NCBI RefSeq assembly: GCF_029784165.1
Contig: NC_073695.1
Span: 93,379,902 to 93,443,901 of the forward strand
Direction of reading: 5' to 3'
DNA length: 64,000 nucleotides
Origin: Wyeomyia smithii
Lineage: Eukaryota; Arthropoda; Insecta; Diptera; Culicidae
Notes under the pieces: generated by a model
Told to the model about the DNA's origin: nothing
What the model saw: only the letters and a program-made list of their open reading frames with translations
Database searches by the model: none
Shown: piece by piece, positions 13,015-25,121 of the stretch
Numbering within the stretch: position 1 is the first letter of the stretch
Layout of the letters: every line of letters begins with the position of its first letter
Position numbers and translations under genes: made by a program

Positions 13015-13708
13015 CCAAGTATCACTTCAGATCTTCCTGATTTGCCTCCATAATGCACAAAGTCATGACACAAGCAGTTCCGCAAAAGGAAAAAGTCTTC
13101 GTGTCATATGCAGTCGATTGCAGAAAAGTTTAGATATTTTTTCTTCCTACTTGCAAAAGTGGAAAATCTCTCCCAATGCTTCTAAAACTCAAATGATAAT
13201 TTTTCCGCATAAGCCTAGGACTTCTTTCCTCAAGCCAAACAATAATCACGTTGTCAAGATGAATAGGGTTATTTTAAGTTGGTCTGACAAGGTTAAGTAC
13301 GTGGGACTAATTTATGATAAAAAACTTATTTTTAAAGAGCACGTTGAAAGTATACAAGCCAAGTGCATCAAATATACGAGATGTTTATATCCTCTCATTA
13401 ACAGGAATTCTAAACTTTGTTTAAAGAACAAACATTTGATTTACAAACAAATTTTCAGACCAGCAATGCTTTATGCTGTACCGATCTGGTCAAGTTGCTG
13501 TTCAACAAGGAAGAAAACGCCCCAAAGGATTCAGAATAAAATTCTGAAAATGATTTTGAAGCGTCCTCCTTGGTTTGGTACACTCGAATTACATAGACTT
13601 ACTGGTGTTGAACCATTAGAAGCTATGTCAAATAAAATTATTAACAACTTTCGACAAAAATCGTTGCAATCCTCAATTGCTACGATAAGTTCTCTTTATA
13701 GCCAATAA
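13015..13708 (+). pseudogene. Jockey-clade reverse transcriptase, C-terminal part
   Basis: An intact 196-codon stretch (13118-13708) reads SLDIFSSYLQKWKISPNASK, VKYVGLIYDKKLIFKEHVES, IFRPAMLYAVPIWSSC and IQNKILKMILKRPPWFG. This is the classic post-palm order of Jockey-clade RTs. Upstream, in the same frame, SDLPDLPP and DTS-SAKGKSLRVICSRLQ continue back to about 13015, with stops near 13050 and 13063 in the region where the catalytic FADD motif should be (here degenerate). The endonuclease, RT fingers and ORF1 are absent. Not capable of activity. Confidence 0.85.
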
Positions 13709-13938
13709 GTTAGCAATTAAGTTAGTTGTAAGTTTACTTCCCCTTTTCTGACAAGTAGGTTTAAATCCCTACTAATGATAAGTCCTAATTGCGAAAGCAA
13801 ACAAATCCTAACAATTAAAATTACAAATTTCTAACAGTGTTGAGAAGTCACCATTTGTGATTGGACACACATACTCATTATTTACTAATATTTATCATAA
13901 ATACTTAAGCTACTAACAAATCCCCCCCTTTAAAAAAA
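13015..13938 (+). mobile_element. Jockey-clade non-LTR retrotransposon, 5'-truncated copy 1
   Basis: Contains the RT C-terminal half and 3' UTR of a Jockey-type element (Juan-like in general character). The reading frame is described separately. Downstream of its stop, a ~230-bp 3' UTR runs to CTACTAACAAATCCCCCCC. The segment from about 13314 onward is repeated in inverted orientation at 14965-15533, so the two copies can form a long hairpin. Confidence 0.85.
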
Positions 13939-14452
13939 AAGTCGCTAAGTAAGCGCCGTAATACGTATTTGCAAGTGATAAGTGAAAAGTGATAGAAATG
14001 AAAAGTGAAATAGATTAAAAGTGTAATGTACAGTGTAAAGATTCTATCGAAATTAAAGAATTCTTTCACACAGTTGTAATATCGGGTTCGATACCCGATC
14101 CTTTTCGAGCGATATTGTTGCTATATGTTCGAGGGAAATTTATACCTAATCCTTGCATTTTCTTTTTTTCTAGCCCTTTATGCGGTTTTAGAATGTTCGT
14201 TTTTTTCCTCAACGTGTCACTTGAAATTATACCCAAAATTATTTGGGATTTAAGTAGATTTTCCAAGCACAAACTTTTCTATACCTTTTTCTACATTTTG
14301 AAATTTTTATGGGTTGATTTGGGATAAATTTTTGGCAGTAGTTCTCCTAATGCTCAATTCAATTGATTTTACTGTTTCCCTGAGAACTTGTTGAACTGGA
14401 AGAGAGAAGACAATGTTTTTTTAACTTTGATTATAACTGTTTATAATGGGGT
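13939..14452. other. Spacer between inverted Jockey fragments
   Basis: AT-rich. It contains a B-box-like string (GGTTCGATACCCGATCC, 14089-14105) but no convincing tRNA fold. Short frames on both strands (14066-14327) have no recognisable content. Confidence 0.4.
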
Positions 14453-14461
14453 TAGTAAGTT

Positions 14462-14659
14462 TAGCAGGAATCCCGATAGAGGTCGTCGACTTCGGGGTAG
14501 ACCCCGCACTCGTTGGATGTGTACTGTTGACGAGGATGCACGCGAAATAGGTGTTAGGGGCGATTGGAGGATAGCAGCCCAAGACCCAGGGACATGGCGA
14601 CGTATTCTGGATTCGGCACTGGATCGATAATCGGTCTGTCGCCTTAAAAGTAAAGTAAG
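14462..14659 (+). mobile_element. RTE-like element, 198-bp 5'-truncated copy with TSD
   Basis: Encodes only the last ~55 codons (FSRNPDRGRRLRGRPRTRW ... WRRILDSALDR, then stop) and a short tail of TAAG-like repeats. It is flanked by a perfect 9-bp direct repeat TAGTAAGTT at 14453-14461 and 14660-14668. Its sequence is nearly identical to the 3' end at 38.96-39.18 kb, so it is the same family as the large element there. A dead-on-arrival insertion. Confidence 0.9.
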
Positions 14660-14964
14660 TAGTAAGTTGGCTGCTCGGAGTGTTTTCATGCGTTTTAAGT
14701 TAAATTTGGTGTATTTGTTTTTTTTTTAAGTCTTTTAACTTGTAGAAAAGTTTTCATTTTTCCAAATTCTACAGAAGATTTTAGCCATAACGCACTAACT
14801 GTTGAATCCTTTTAGTTTTTTGTCTTTTATAATTACATGAATTTTGTGCTATGTTTTGACTATTTCTTGTTTGATCTCTAATTTTGTTTTTCTAAAAGTA
14901 ATTTAAGAGTAGATTTTGGAGTCTGTTGTGTTGTTTTTCTCGCGTTAAGAAGTTTTTTTTAAGG

Positions 14965-15533
14965 GGGGGAATTTGTTAGTAGCTTACATATTTATGATAA
15001 ATATTAGTAAGTAATGAGTATGTGTGTCCAATCACAAATGGTGACTTCTCAACACTGTTAAAAATTTGTAATTTTAATTGTTAGGATTTGTTTGCTTTCG
15101 CAATTAGGACTTATCGTTCGTGGGGATTTAAACCTTCTTGTCAGGAAAGGGGAAGTAAACTTATAACTAACTTAATTGCTAACTTATTGGCTATAAAGAG
15201 AGCTTATCGTAGCAATTTGACATAGCTTCTAATGGTTCAACACCAGTAAGTATACGTAATTCGAGTGTACCAAACCAAGGAGGACGCTTCAAAATCATTT
15301 TCAGAATTTTATTTTGAATCCTTTGGAGCGTTTTCTTCCTTGTTGAACAGCAACTTGATCAGATCGGTACAGCATAAAGCATTGCTGGTCTAAAAATTTG
15401 TTTGTAAATCAAAAGTTTGTTCTTTAAACAAAGTTTAGAATTCCTGTTAATGAGAGGATATAAACATCTCGTATATTTGATGCACTTGGCTTGTATACTC
15501 TCAATGTGCTCTTTGAAAATAAGTTTTTTATCG
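14965..15533 (-). mobile_element. Jockey-clade retrotransposon, 5'-truncated copy 2
   Basis: Reverse complement of about 13314-13934: the same 3' UTR, then the RT C-terminus. Small differences break the frame in places. Truncation is at the codons for YDKKL. With copy 1 it forms inverted arms of about 600 bp around a ~1-kb spacer. The RNA end faces copy 1, so the two 3' ends point toward each other. Confidence 0.85.
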
Positions 15534-15771
15534 CGTTAAGAAGTGTTGTCAAGTATTCAAAGCATATCTTGTTATTATATATTTTTTAGTTTCTTCTAGA
15601 CTATGAAGGCGTTTCAAGTATTTGGATTAATTTGCTAGTTTGAAAATAAGTTCTTAATTTTTCTGGATCAATTAATATGAGATCAACATTCTAGCACTTT
15701 TATAAACAAAAACTTCCAGCAATATTGGCAAAATTCATTTGTTTACTTCCGATCTTTTGGTGCGTTTCTCA

Positions 15772-17806
15772 GCCCTTTTATGAGATACTTTTCATCTATG
15801 ACTTTTCTAGTATAGATGATTTCAAGCTGAATTTGGAAGAATTTTTATTATTTGATTTGCTCACTTTTATTATTTTAATCACCAAATAAACCACAGAAAC
15901 GAACGAATTTTCCTTTGTAAAAAAAATCCACATGAACAAAGAGGGAGGGGATGGGGGTATGAATGACAACAATAGTCTATGAGGGGGGACAATTTTTTCT
16001 GTCCGCTTGAATTGTGGATGGTCCCTTACATGTTTTCTACTGCATTTAAATATAGCGTTTTAATCGACTCAAACTTACTTCGTGTATAATCTAACTGTCG
16101 AAATGAATTTTGAATCCCATACTAGAAGAGGCTGTCAGTGTCACTAGGATCGTAGAACTAACCGTACAATCGTTCTGTAAAAAGAGTTAGCTACGAAGTC
16201 TGTGCCAAACAAGTTCTAGTTTTTACCAAAAAATTTCATTCAAGTTTAGTTTAGGGGATCGCAAAATTCTGTGAAGTATCAATGTTTATGAGTTTATGGA
16301 TGAAACAGAAACATTGAAAACTCTGGGGGGCTCTGGCAGCACGGCTATCGTCAGCACGTGCGAATTCTCTGCTTAGTAATAGTTTACATTTCAAGTGTTC
16401 TTTCATCATTCATCATTCGGAATCGTCTCGTAAAATGGTCCATAGCCGTGTAGGGTCGATTCTGTTTCGCTCAATCTGTGGATCGTCCCATCTCGGTGCT
16501 CTGATTTTTCCACTTTTTGCGTGAACTTAAGGATGGTCATTTTGGATGACTTTATGCGGTGAATGGTTATAGAAAAGAGCGACACGTCTGTGCAAGCGCT
16601 GCAATGGTATTGTAATAACTAATTTCCATTCATCTTTTCAGCCGCAGAAAGGCTGAACTGTGACAATCATGTCATGATATGTCATGAATTTGTCTCAAAA
16701 AAGTTCATCACTTTTTTTAGGGAACACAATATAACGGACACTTTCCATATGTTTTTCTAATCCGTTTTTTTGCGCTTTGCGTTGAAAATTTGAAATTTTC
16801 AGCTATGAAAGGCAGCCAATCTAGATCTTCTTAGCATGCCCTAATGCTTCTCATAGTATTTTCAAATTCATTTTTATTTATCTCACCTAATTTGTACATG
16901 ATCGTATCTATATTGTTACCTTATTCCAATTAAATCATGGTCATATCACTTATCAAAGTGAATCCTAATGAAAAAATACACCCCACTAACGAAAACTCCC
17001 TTCCGTAGTCTTTGTAGGGATGCTGCAGAGGTAGGTCTCTAACAACTTGAAATTCTTAGTTCCAAGAGAAACGGGATCGAAAAATTAGCGTTTAAAATTT
17101 GGAACAAGTCTTTGTGAAATAAAACTTAACCGTATTTGCCATCGTTTGACATCAAAATTTCGAAATGAAAAATTCATTTGCCGGTGTTGCACGAAACCGA
17201 CAATATCCCCACCTGACTACAAGGACCGGCACCGTGATTAGTCTAAAAAAATCGGGTCATTGAATGATGATGTGGGAAGGAATTACCACTCCCAGTCGGT
17301 CTTTCAGTTGATTCATTGTACATCTTGTGTGGCTCGAACCCAATACGGAGTTTACGGAACTTAGGATCCATCTGCTATGAAAATTTCATAATATCCGATG
17401 CAATATTTTTAAAGATATGTCTATTTTAAAAGAATATTGACCTAAATTTCAAATGACAATAACAACTTCAAAACTTACCCTAATTCAATAAAAATTGGAA
17501 AATCAACTTCCCGAGTGAAACTCTTGAAGTTTTTAATACTTATTTGAAAAAATTAGACATCGCGATTTTTAGTGATCCGTTTCACGAATTCTGACCCTAT
17601 AGCAACCATTGATATGTACAGTCAGAACTAAGCTAAGCTAAGAAACAGCTACATTAAAAACTCTTGGTTGTAGGTTTTGGTTGGAAGGAACTTAAAATAA
17701 AAATTTCCGATTCACTCGGACGTCATCTGCATGAAAAATTCGTAGGTTATTACCCAGGCATGGTGGAATATAAGTTCACAATACCCGAATAAGGGTAAAA
17801 AAAACT
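15772..17806. repeat. 2,035-bp tandem duplication, unit 1
   Basis: From GCCCTTTTATGAGATAC to GGGTAAAAAAAACT, repeated immediately as unit 2. About ten single-base differences are seen by eye over 2,035 bp. The unit is largely non-coding. It includes a SINE-like remnant at 16136-16219 (GCTGTCAGTGTCACTAGG, then GATCGTAGAACTAACC), a G-rich stretch near 15945-15990 and no supported gene. Confidence 0.97.
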
Positions 17807-19841
17807 GCCCTTTTATGAGATACTTTTCATCTATGACTTTTCTAGTATAGATGATTTCAAGCTGAATTTGGAAGAATTTTTATTATTTGATTTGCTCACT
17901 TTTATTATTTTAATCACCAAATAAACCACAGAAACGAACGAATTTTCCTTTGTTAAAAAAATCCACATGAACAAAGAGGGAGGGGATGGGGGTATGAATG
18001 ACAACAATAGTCTATGAGGGGGGACAATTTATTCTGTCCGCTTGAATTGTGGATGGTCCCTTACATGTTTTCTACTGCATTTAAATATAGCATTTTAATC
18101 GACTCAAACTTACTTCGTGTATAATCTAACTGTCGAAATGAATTTTGAATCCCATACTAGAAGAGGCTGTCAGTGTCACTAGGATCGTAGAACTAACCGT
18201 ACAATCGTTCTGTAAAAAGAGTTAGCTACGAAGTCTGTGCCAAACAAGTTCTAGTTTTTACCAAAAAATTTCATTCAAGTTTAGTTTAGGGGATCGCAAA
18301 ATTCTGTGAAGTATCAATGTTTATGAGTTTATGGATGAAACAGAAACATTGAAAACTCTGGGGGGCTCTGGCAGCACGGCTATCGTCAGCACGTGCGAAT
18401 TCTCTGCTTAGTAATAGTTTACATTTCAAGTGTTCTTTCATCATTCATCATTCGGAATCGTCTCGTAAAATGGTCCATAGCCGTGTAGGGTCGATTCTGT
18501 TTCGCTCAATTTGTGGATCGTCCCATCTCGGTGCTCTAATTTTTCCACTTTTTGCGTGAACTTAAGGATGGTCATTTTGGATGACTTTATGCGGTGAATG
18601 GTTATAGAAAAGAGCGACACGTCTGTGCAAGCGCTGCAATGGTGTTGTAATAACTAATTTCAATTCATCTTTTCAGCCGCAAAAAGGCTGAACTGTGACA
18701 ATCATGTCATGATATGTCATGAATTTGTCTCAAAAAAGTTCATCACTTTTTTTAGGGAACACAATATAACGGACACTTTCCATATGTTTTTCTAATCCGT
18801 TTTTTTGCGCTTTGCGTTGAAAATTTGAAATTTTCAGCTATGAAAGGCAGCCAATCTAGATCTTCTTAGCATGCCCTAATGCTTCTCATAGTATTTTCAA
18901 ATTCATTTTTATTTATCTCACCTAATTTGTACATGATCGTATCTATATTGTTACCTTATTCCAATTAAATCATGGTCATATCACTTATCAAAGTGAATCC
19001 TAATGAAAAAATACACCCCACTAACGAAAACTCCCTTCCGTAGTCTTTGTAGGGATGCTGCAGAGGTAGGTCTCTAACAACTTGAAATTCTTAGTTCCAA
19101 GAGAAACGGGATCGAAAAATTAGCGTTTAAAATTTGGAACAAGTCTTTGTGAAATAAAACTTAACCGTATTTGCCATCGTTTGACATCAAAATTTCGAAA
19201 TGAAAAATTCATTTGCCGGTGTTGCACGAAACCGACAATATCCCCACCTGACTACAAGGACCGGCACCGTGATTAGTCTAAAAAAATCGGGTCATTGAAT
19301 GATGATGTGGGAAGGAATTACCACTCCCAGTCGGTCTTTCAGTTGATTCATTGTACATCTTGTGTGGCTCGAACCCAATACGGAGTTTACGGAACTTAGG
19401 ATCCATCTGCTATAAAAATTTCATAATATCCGATGCAATATTTTTAAAGATATGTCTATTTTAAAAGAATATTGACCTAAATTTCAAATGACAATAACAA
19501 CTTCAAAACTTACCCTAATTCAATAAAAATTGGAAAATCAACTTCCCGAGTGAAACTCTTGAAGTTTTTAATACTTATTTGAAAAAATTAGACATCGCGA
19601 TTTTTAGTGATCCGTTTCACGAATTCTGACCCTATAGCAACCATTGATATGTACAGTCAGAACTAAGCTTAGCTAAGAGACAGCTACATTAAAAACTCTT
19701 GGTTGTAGGTTTTGGTTGGAAGGAACTTAAAATAAAAATTTCCGATTCACTCGGACGTCATCTGCATGAAAAATTCGTAGGTTATTACCCAGGCATGGTG
19801 GAATATAAGTTCACAATACCCGAATAAGGGTAAAAAAAACT
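17807..19841. repeat. 2,035-bp tandem duplication, unit 2
   Basis: Second copy at about 99.5% identity, with the SINE remnant at 18171-18254. Visible differences from unit 1 include GCG/GCA in ATATAGCGTTTT, TCTGATT/TCTAATT, GGTATTG/GGTGTTG and AAGAAACAG/AAGAGACAG. These differences argue against a simple copy-paste artefact but do not exclude two haplotypes joined in assembly. Confidence 0.97.
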
Positions 19842-20890
19842 GCTAGCCCCGCAGTTGTACTGTACGTTACCGGTTAGGGGCCGTATGGATATCCGCATGG
19901 TCATATTTTTAACAATCATTATAACAACCAAAAATTTCCTGCTTTCTGCAGGAGGTCATATTCCAAAACGGAATATAGAGCCTGGAAAATAATCTAAATA
20001 AATTAGATTTGCTTTAGTCTAGTTCATTTGTGAATGAAGCGCCACAGTATGTACTAACATTGTTTTATTTTGTTTCATTGCCAAATTTAAACTAACAAAT
20101 GTGTTGTTTTGTCTTGATATTTCTTACTTTACATTACTATAACATTAGAACTTGTTTCGCCGATTTTTTTTTATATTGCCTAAGGCTCCACTTCCGGTGT
20201 TCAACGTCAGAAATACAAAGCGTCATTTATTCATTTTGAAAATGCGAACGCAAACACTTCCGGTCGGGCACACTTCACTACACCGGTAGTATGCGCAAAT
20301 ACGACACGAATGTTATTTCGCACCAAACCAAACAACTTTGCATCTTCCAAGAACTCAGCAGTCTGTCTGTTACTTATGTACACTAGACCGATGTTACTCA
20401 TCTGTCTAGCTACGTCACATAAACAGCAAGCTATCATACCCTAGCGCAAGAATGCAGTGTTGCTGCTTCTATTGATATGTTTTGTTCCCCATATTTATAC
20501 TACAATTCTGTGCTAGAATAGTAAATGGAATCCAGAACGACGTTCAGATATTCGCTGTATCGATTACAAGTGTGTCTTACCGAATAGATAGACATTATTG
20601 TTTATAATGTTTTTTGTAAGTGAATGCTGCAGAAATTTTGTCTACGTCGCTTTTAATGAAAGTATGCACTCATTGGATCTATCAACACTCGAAGTTAAAT
20701 ACCAAATGTATTTATTTAACTATATCAATGCTTTGTATGGATGAACATATTGTACAAATTCCCTTTAAAACAATGAAATAACCGCAATGAACATATGGTG
20801 GGTGCACAAAATTACATCTTTACTGAACGCGGCTAATACAACAATAACAGTGCGCTTTGATTTGACCGGCCGGTGCGCTTCGCTTCCGCC
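19842..20890. other. SINE scrap and AT-rich DNA
   Basis: GCTAGCCCCGCAGTTGTACTG (from 19843) matches the body of the SINEs at 28.3 and 50.8 kb; ACGGAATATAGAGCC near 19970 resembles their 3' end. The remainder has no recognised feature. A 68-codon minus frame at 20231-20437 shows no known motif. Confidence 0.4.
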
Positions 20891-20905
20891 CGGAGGGGGC
20901 TGCTG

Positions 20906-20954
20906 CCAATCAGCGTGGATTGGATCTTAGCACAAGTGTGCGTATGGATATAAA
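20906..20954 (+). promoter_or_regulatory. Possible polymerase II core promoter (CCAAT + TATA)
   Basis: A GC-rich island in AT-rich DNA carries CCAATCAGCG (from 20906) and, 43 bp on, GGATATAAACAGCC (TATAAA at 20949-20954). The downstream 200 bp are also less AT-rich than average and include a GTAGGTAT-type donor-like site near 21166. No coding exon could be attached. Both motifs also occur by chance, so this is only a candidate. Confidence 0.25.
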
Positions 20955-22343
20955 CAGCCTGATAGGGAAGTAGCTGGCAACAGCCAGGAATTGAGCTTCA
21001 ATTGTGTCTAAATTGCTTCGTCGCGGGTTTCAAATTGCGCAAGATGATGTTGATGTTGATATGGTGATGAAGTTTACGTGTGTGACTCACTCTGTGCAAC
21101 GTAAAAGCAACTGAAGGAAGCTATTACATGCTCAGTGTCGAGGCTGGAAAATAAATTATTTCAAAGTAGGTATCGTTTTATGATTTCAACACGTTCTTGA
21201 ATCCAGGAGCTGCACTTTTGCGATTGTGTACATGCCTGCATCGAGAAACCCTATGGAGTGATAATCACTCGGTGATTAAGTTGCTGTTAGACGGTGATTT
21301 TGAATAGCGATAAGAACATTTTAGAGATCATTATCCGCTGTCGAAGCACTAAATGAATACGATGCATTATGGCACGCATCGCTGAATCATTTCAATTATT
21401 TGTTCTTCCACAGTCAGGTTTGATTTATAAAATTTTCATCAAATAGGACTAGCGGCTATCACACTCCACGTGGATAGCTAAGGGCTACGGAAGGGGGGAT
21501 GGTGAATATCCATAGTCCATTTTTTTTTAGAATTTACATGGGTGCTTGTCCACGGGGAGGGGGGAGGCTCACATCGTCAAAAATATGTCCATGTGGGATG
21601 TGGATGGCCCCTTAGTCAGTGTGATAAAATATGATTTACTGCTATGTACATCGAGTGGCATCTCCGTCATACCCATAAAACGGGTTTAGCTAGGTTGAAT
21701 TTATGATTTGTTGAAAAAGCACTGAAAAATGCAAAATTATTATTTAGAATTTATATATTGTACTAAAATACTTCTCCGAATGTATCTAATTACATTCGAA
21801 TGAATATGACACTAATGAGAACTAAGGTGAAAAATCCTGGCTACAGTATGTTGAATATCTATTACAGAATCACTTGCGTCTTTACATCTTATCTTTCAGC
21901 GCAGATAACTGTACAGGAAAAATTTGGCCCTTTTATCTAGCCAACCTTCATTGATATAGTGGATAGCACAGCACAATGAACCGCAAGTTTATCGCTATTT
22001 ATCTGCTCAAGATAAGTTTATTTATTTAATGAGTAGGAGCATTGACCAGCATTGACCCTATTGGATTGATGAGAGAATATTAAGCTTACTACAACAATAT
22101 AAAAAAACTTCAGCTAAATTGTCTCAAAACAAATCGTAAATTTATTCAGGTGTTTACAATTTGGAAAATGGTTCAGCTTAGAAGCAACCTTTTATGCAAA
22201 ATATTTCATTATTACAATTTTTTTTTCTGAGGAACGTGTAATTGTCCTGTTCTCTGATTAGTGGGTAGGATAGAATTGGCGATACTGGTAGGGTAAAGTA
22301 TACACATAAAAATATCAATATCTTAATAAGTGCATTTTTCGAT
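20955..22343. other. Unassigned DNA
   Basis: No gene recognised. Around 21455-21620 there is a G-rich stretch with ATGTGGATGGCCCCTTAG, faintly resembling GTGGATGGTCCCTTACATG in the 2,035-bp duplication, so a diverged shared repeat is possible. Confidence 0.35.
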
Positions 22344-22975
22344 ATTTAAGAATAATTAACAACGATAGGATTCTCACATTGTGATTAAAAATATGCAAAG
22401 TTCTAACGCTATGTGATACATAGACATATTTAGAAACTAAAAACTAAAAAAGTAAAGGAATACAAGAAATTACACAAATACTGTTTTAAATTCGGTGTGC
22501 ACAGCTCAAAAATGAAAACAAGTTTTGAAAACAACAATGTATCATAAAATCTTAGAGATTACTTTTCGTCAAACTTTTTCAATTTTACTGCGTTATTGTT
22601 TTCTACCGTGATTGTCAATTGCAAGATGTCTGCTCTATTTCTTGCTCAAGTTTTGCGTAAAGCATGACAATACAAGTCGTTGCAAACAAGCGCTCTGTTT
22701 TCTTTTTCTCACGGTATATACCGTCTTATTTCAAAAAGGTTGAAGACACCAGGTTTTCCGCGAACATTATTATAAAGATCTCACACCATAGACCGATGTT
22801 AAGTGTTTTGCACTCTATTAAAATTAAAACTCAGCAGCAAATCAACTGGTAGCGGCAATGTACGGCTTCGCGGCGGTAATATCACAACCACAGTCAATCG
22901 TCGTTCAAGTTGTATAAGAACACGGTTTCAATCTTTATGCCCGGCGACATCACAATCCAAAACCATTAGGGGATG
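22344..22975. repeat. 632-bp tandem duplication, unit 1
   Basis: From ATTTAAGAATAATTAAC to CCATTAGGGGATG, repeated at once as unit 2. It contains the palindrome ACGGTATATACCGT and a 62-codon frame that appears identically in both units; that frame has no recognisable motif and is not supported as a gene. Confidence 0.97.
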
Positions 22976-23607
22976 ATTTAAGAATAATTAACAACGATAG
23001 GATTCTCACATTGTGATTAAAAATATGCAAAGTTCTAACGCTATGTGATACATAGACATATTTAGAAACTAAAAACTAAAAAAGTAAAGGAATACAAGAA
23101 ATTACACAAATACTGTTTTAAATTCGGTGTGCACAGCTCAAAAATGAAAACAAGTTTTGAAAACAACAATGTATCATAAAATCTTAGAGATTACTTTTCG
23201 TCAAACTTTTTCAATTTTACTGCGTTATTGTTTTCTACCGTGATTGTCAATTGCAAGATGTCTGCTCTATTTCTTGCTCAAGTTTTGCGTAAAGCATGAC
23301 AATACAAGTCGTTGCAAACAAGCGCTCTGTTTTCTTTTTCTCACGGTATATACCGTCTTATTTCAAAAAGGTTGAAGACACCAGGTTTTCCGCGAACATT
23401 ATTATAAAGATCTCACACCATAGACCGATGTTAAGTGTTTTGCACTCTATTAAAATTAAAACTCAGCAGCAAATCAACTGGTAGCGGCAATGTACGGCTT
23501 CGCGGCGGTAATATCACAACCACAGTCAATCGTCGTTCAAGTTGTATAAGAACACGGTTTCAATCTTTATGCCCGGCGACATCACAATCCAAAACCATTA
23601 GGGGATG
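22976..23607. repeat. 632-bp tandem duplication, unit 2
   Basis: Reads the same as unit 1 over its length with no difference noticed. Such high identity means either a very young duplication or an assembly duplication. Confidence 0.97.
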
Positions 23608-25121
23608 GTGAGTCACCAACGTAACCACCACTGCTATCGACTTTTTACCATTTGTTTGACGACGTGCCAAGTTCGCGCTTGTCTGTATTCGATTTGGCGA
23701 ATGTTTTACCATTATATACACTTTGCCTGTACTCACTCACTCTGTTTCGTTTCTTACTACTAGACTCGTTGAAGGTGTTTTCGTGTTTTGTTTATACTTG
23801 GTCCCTCGGCGTTGGAAATATTTATTATGTTGATAAGTCTCACTGTGACTTGACACGTATGTATGACTATTTCGCGCGGCCACAAAAAAAATTCGGCCGG
23901 TGTCTCAGAGTTTTTTTTTTCTAAGGAAATATGTTCTGTTTCATTGCACTGCCGAATGCTACGAGAGTTCGTTTTATTTGCTCTGACTTCCCGATTGCCC
24001 TTGAAATGCAACATAATTTACGGGAGCTTCTCGTTATTGATTATATAACAGGCAAAAGCAGGGGCATACGACAACAATTTGGAAAATAAATTGAAAGATT
24101 GCATCACGCGGAGCGTTGAGTGATTGTTTGCTGCCGCATGACTGTTTGATAAAGCTTGTGTGGTCAGAAAAAAACACTTACCGCTGCCGGAATCTGTGCC
24201 ATTTAGGCTAAGTAACATAGCGGCCGACATTCGGATGTATTCGGTATACATCTTAAAAATCGTTATTTAAACGTTTCTGGGGCGTGTAAGTGGGGCTTTA
24301 CATATGTACCTCAAACGACTGCAACGCTTTGTTGAGCACTGCATTTTGGAGGTTCTTTGAATTTAAGTTGTTTTGTATAAATTAAATTTTATCTCAATGG
24401 TTTAAAGTTCATATTGAAATAAAAAACAATCAACGTTCAAATAATTCATGCTTCAATTTACAATAACAAATATCGTTTTCTGTTGTATGCACATATTTCT
24501 GAACAACAAAACAGAAACAGATGATACTGCATTTTTAATCCCGTATTGTCGAAATAAATAAATAAATAAAGTCATATGCACAAACATTTAGAAATATACA
24601 GCAACGTCTCCGGTGCAGAGCAAAATGATGTCAGGCTGTGTATACCGATATTCGCGATAAATAAAACAAATATCAACAAAAAAGTGTTCCATTTCCATGC
24701 GCCGCTGTCTGCAGAATAAAAAACAAATCAACAAAACTCACTGACTTGCCAACGGCCATGACGACCGGCAACGATGGCGAGCGACCGCCAGTAGATTAGG
24801 AAGTTTGCCAAATTACCTGTGAACGAAGCAAAGCAAAAAGAAAACCATTATTAGCATTAACCTTGCAGAAGGATTTTCTCCGGTTGAGTTTTATCGCCGC
24901 AGTGTTTTCGCTTAAGCACCTGCACCGGCTTTGCGGTGAGGTAGATCAGGAAAATTGCTCCATCTGAGGAGTGCACAATGTTGGACATAATTGAGCTTTG
25001 AACCTCCGCTTGTAGCTATAACGGTTGGTAGAAGGAAAAGTTTAGAATCGTTCGAAAGGTTGATAATATCAATCAATTGAATGTTTCGTATAACTGTTTT
25101 GATAAATGTTAATAGTTTTAT
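23608..25121. other. Unassigned DNA; possible minus-strand exon near 24.75-24.81 kb
   Basis: No protein family recognised. On the minus strand a segment with a TTCACAG-type acceptor (near 24816), an ATG in good context (24757-24759, reading MAVGKS) and a GTGAGT donor (24736-24741) could be a small 5' coding exon. No downstream exon was found, so this is only noted. Other frames show nothing. Confidence 0.3.

Noticed and set aside
14089..14105. B-box-like GGTTCGATACCCGATCC suggesting a tRNA
   Set aside because: No A box, D arm or acceptor stem could be placed around it.
22664..23484. Identical 62-codon frame present twice, which might suggest a duplicated small gene
   Set aside because: Identity reflects the 632-bp tandem duplication of the whole segment; the peptide has no recognisable feature.
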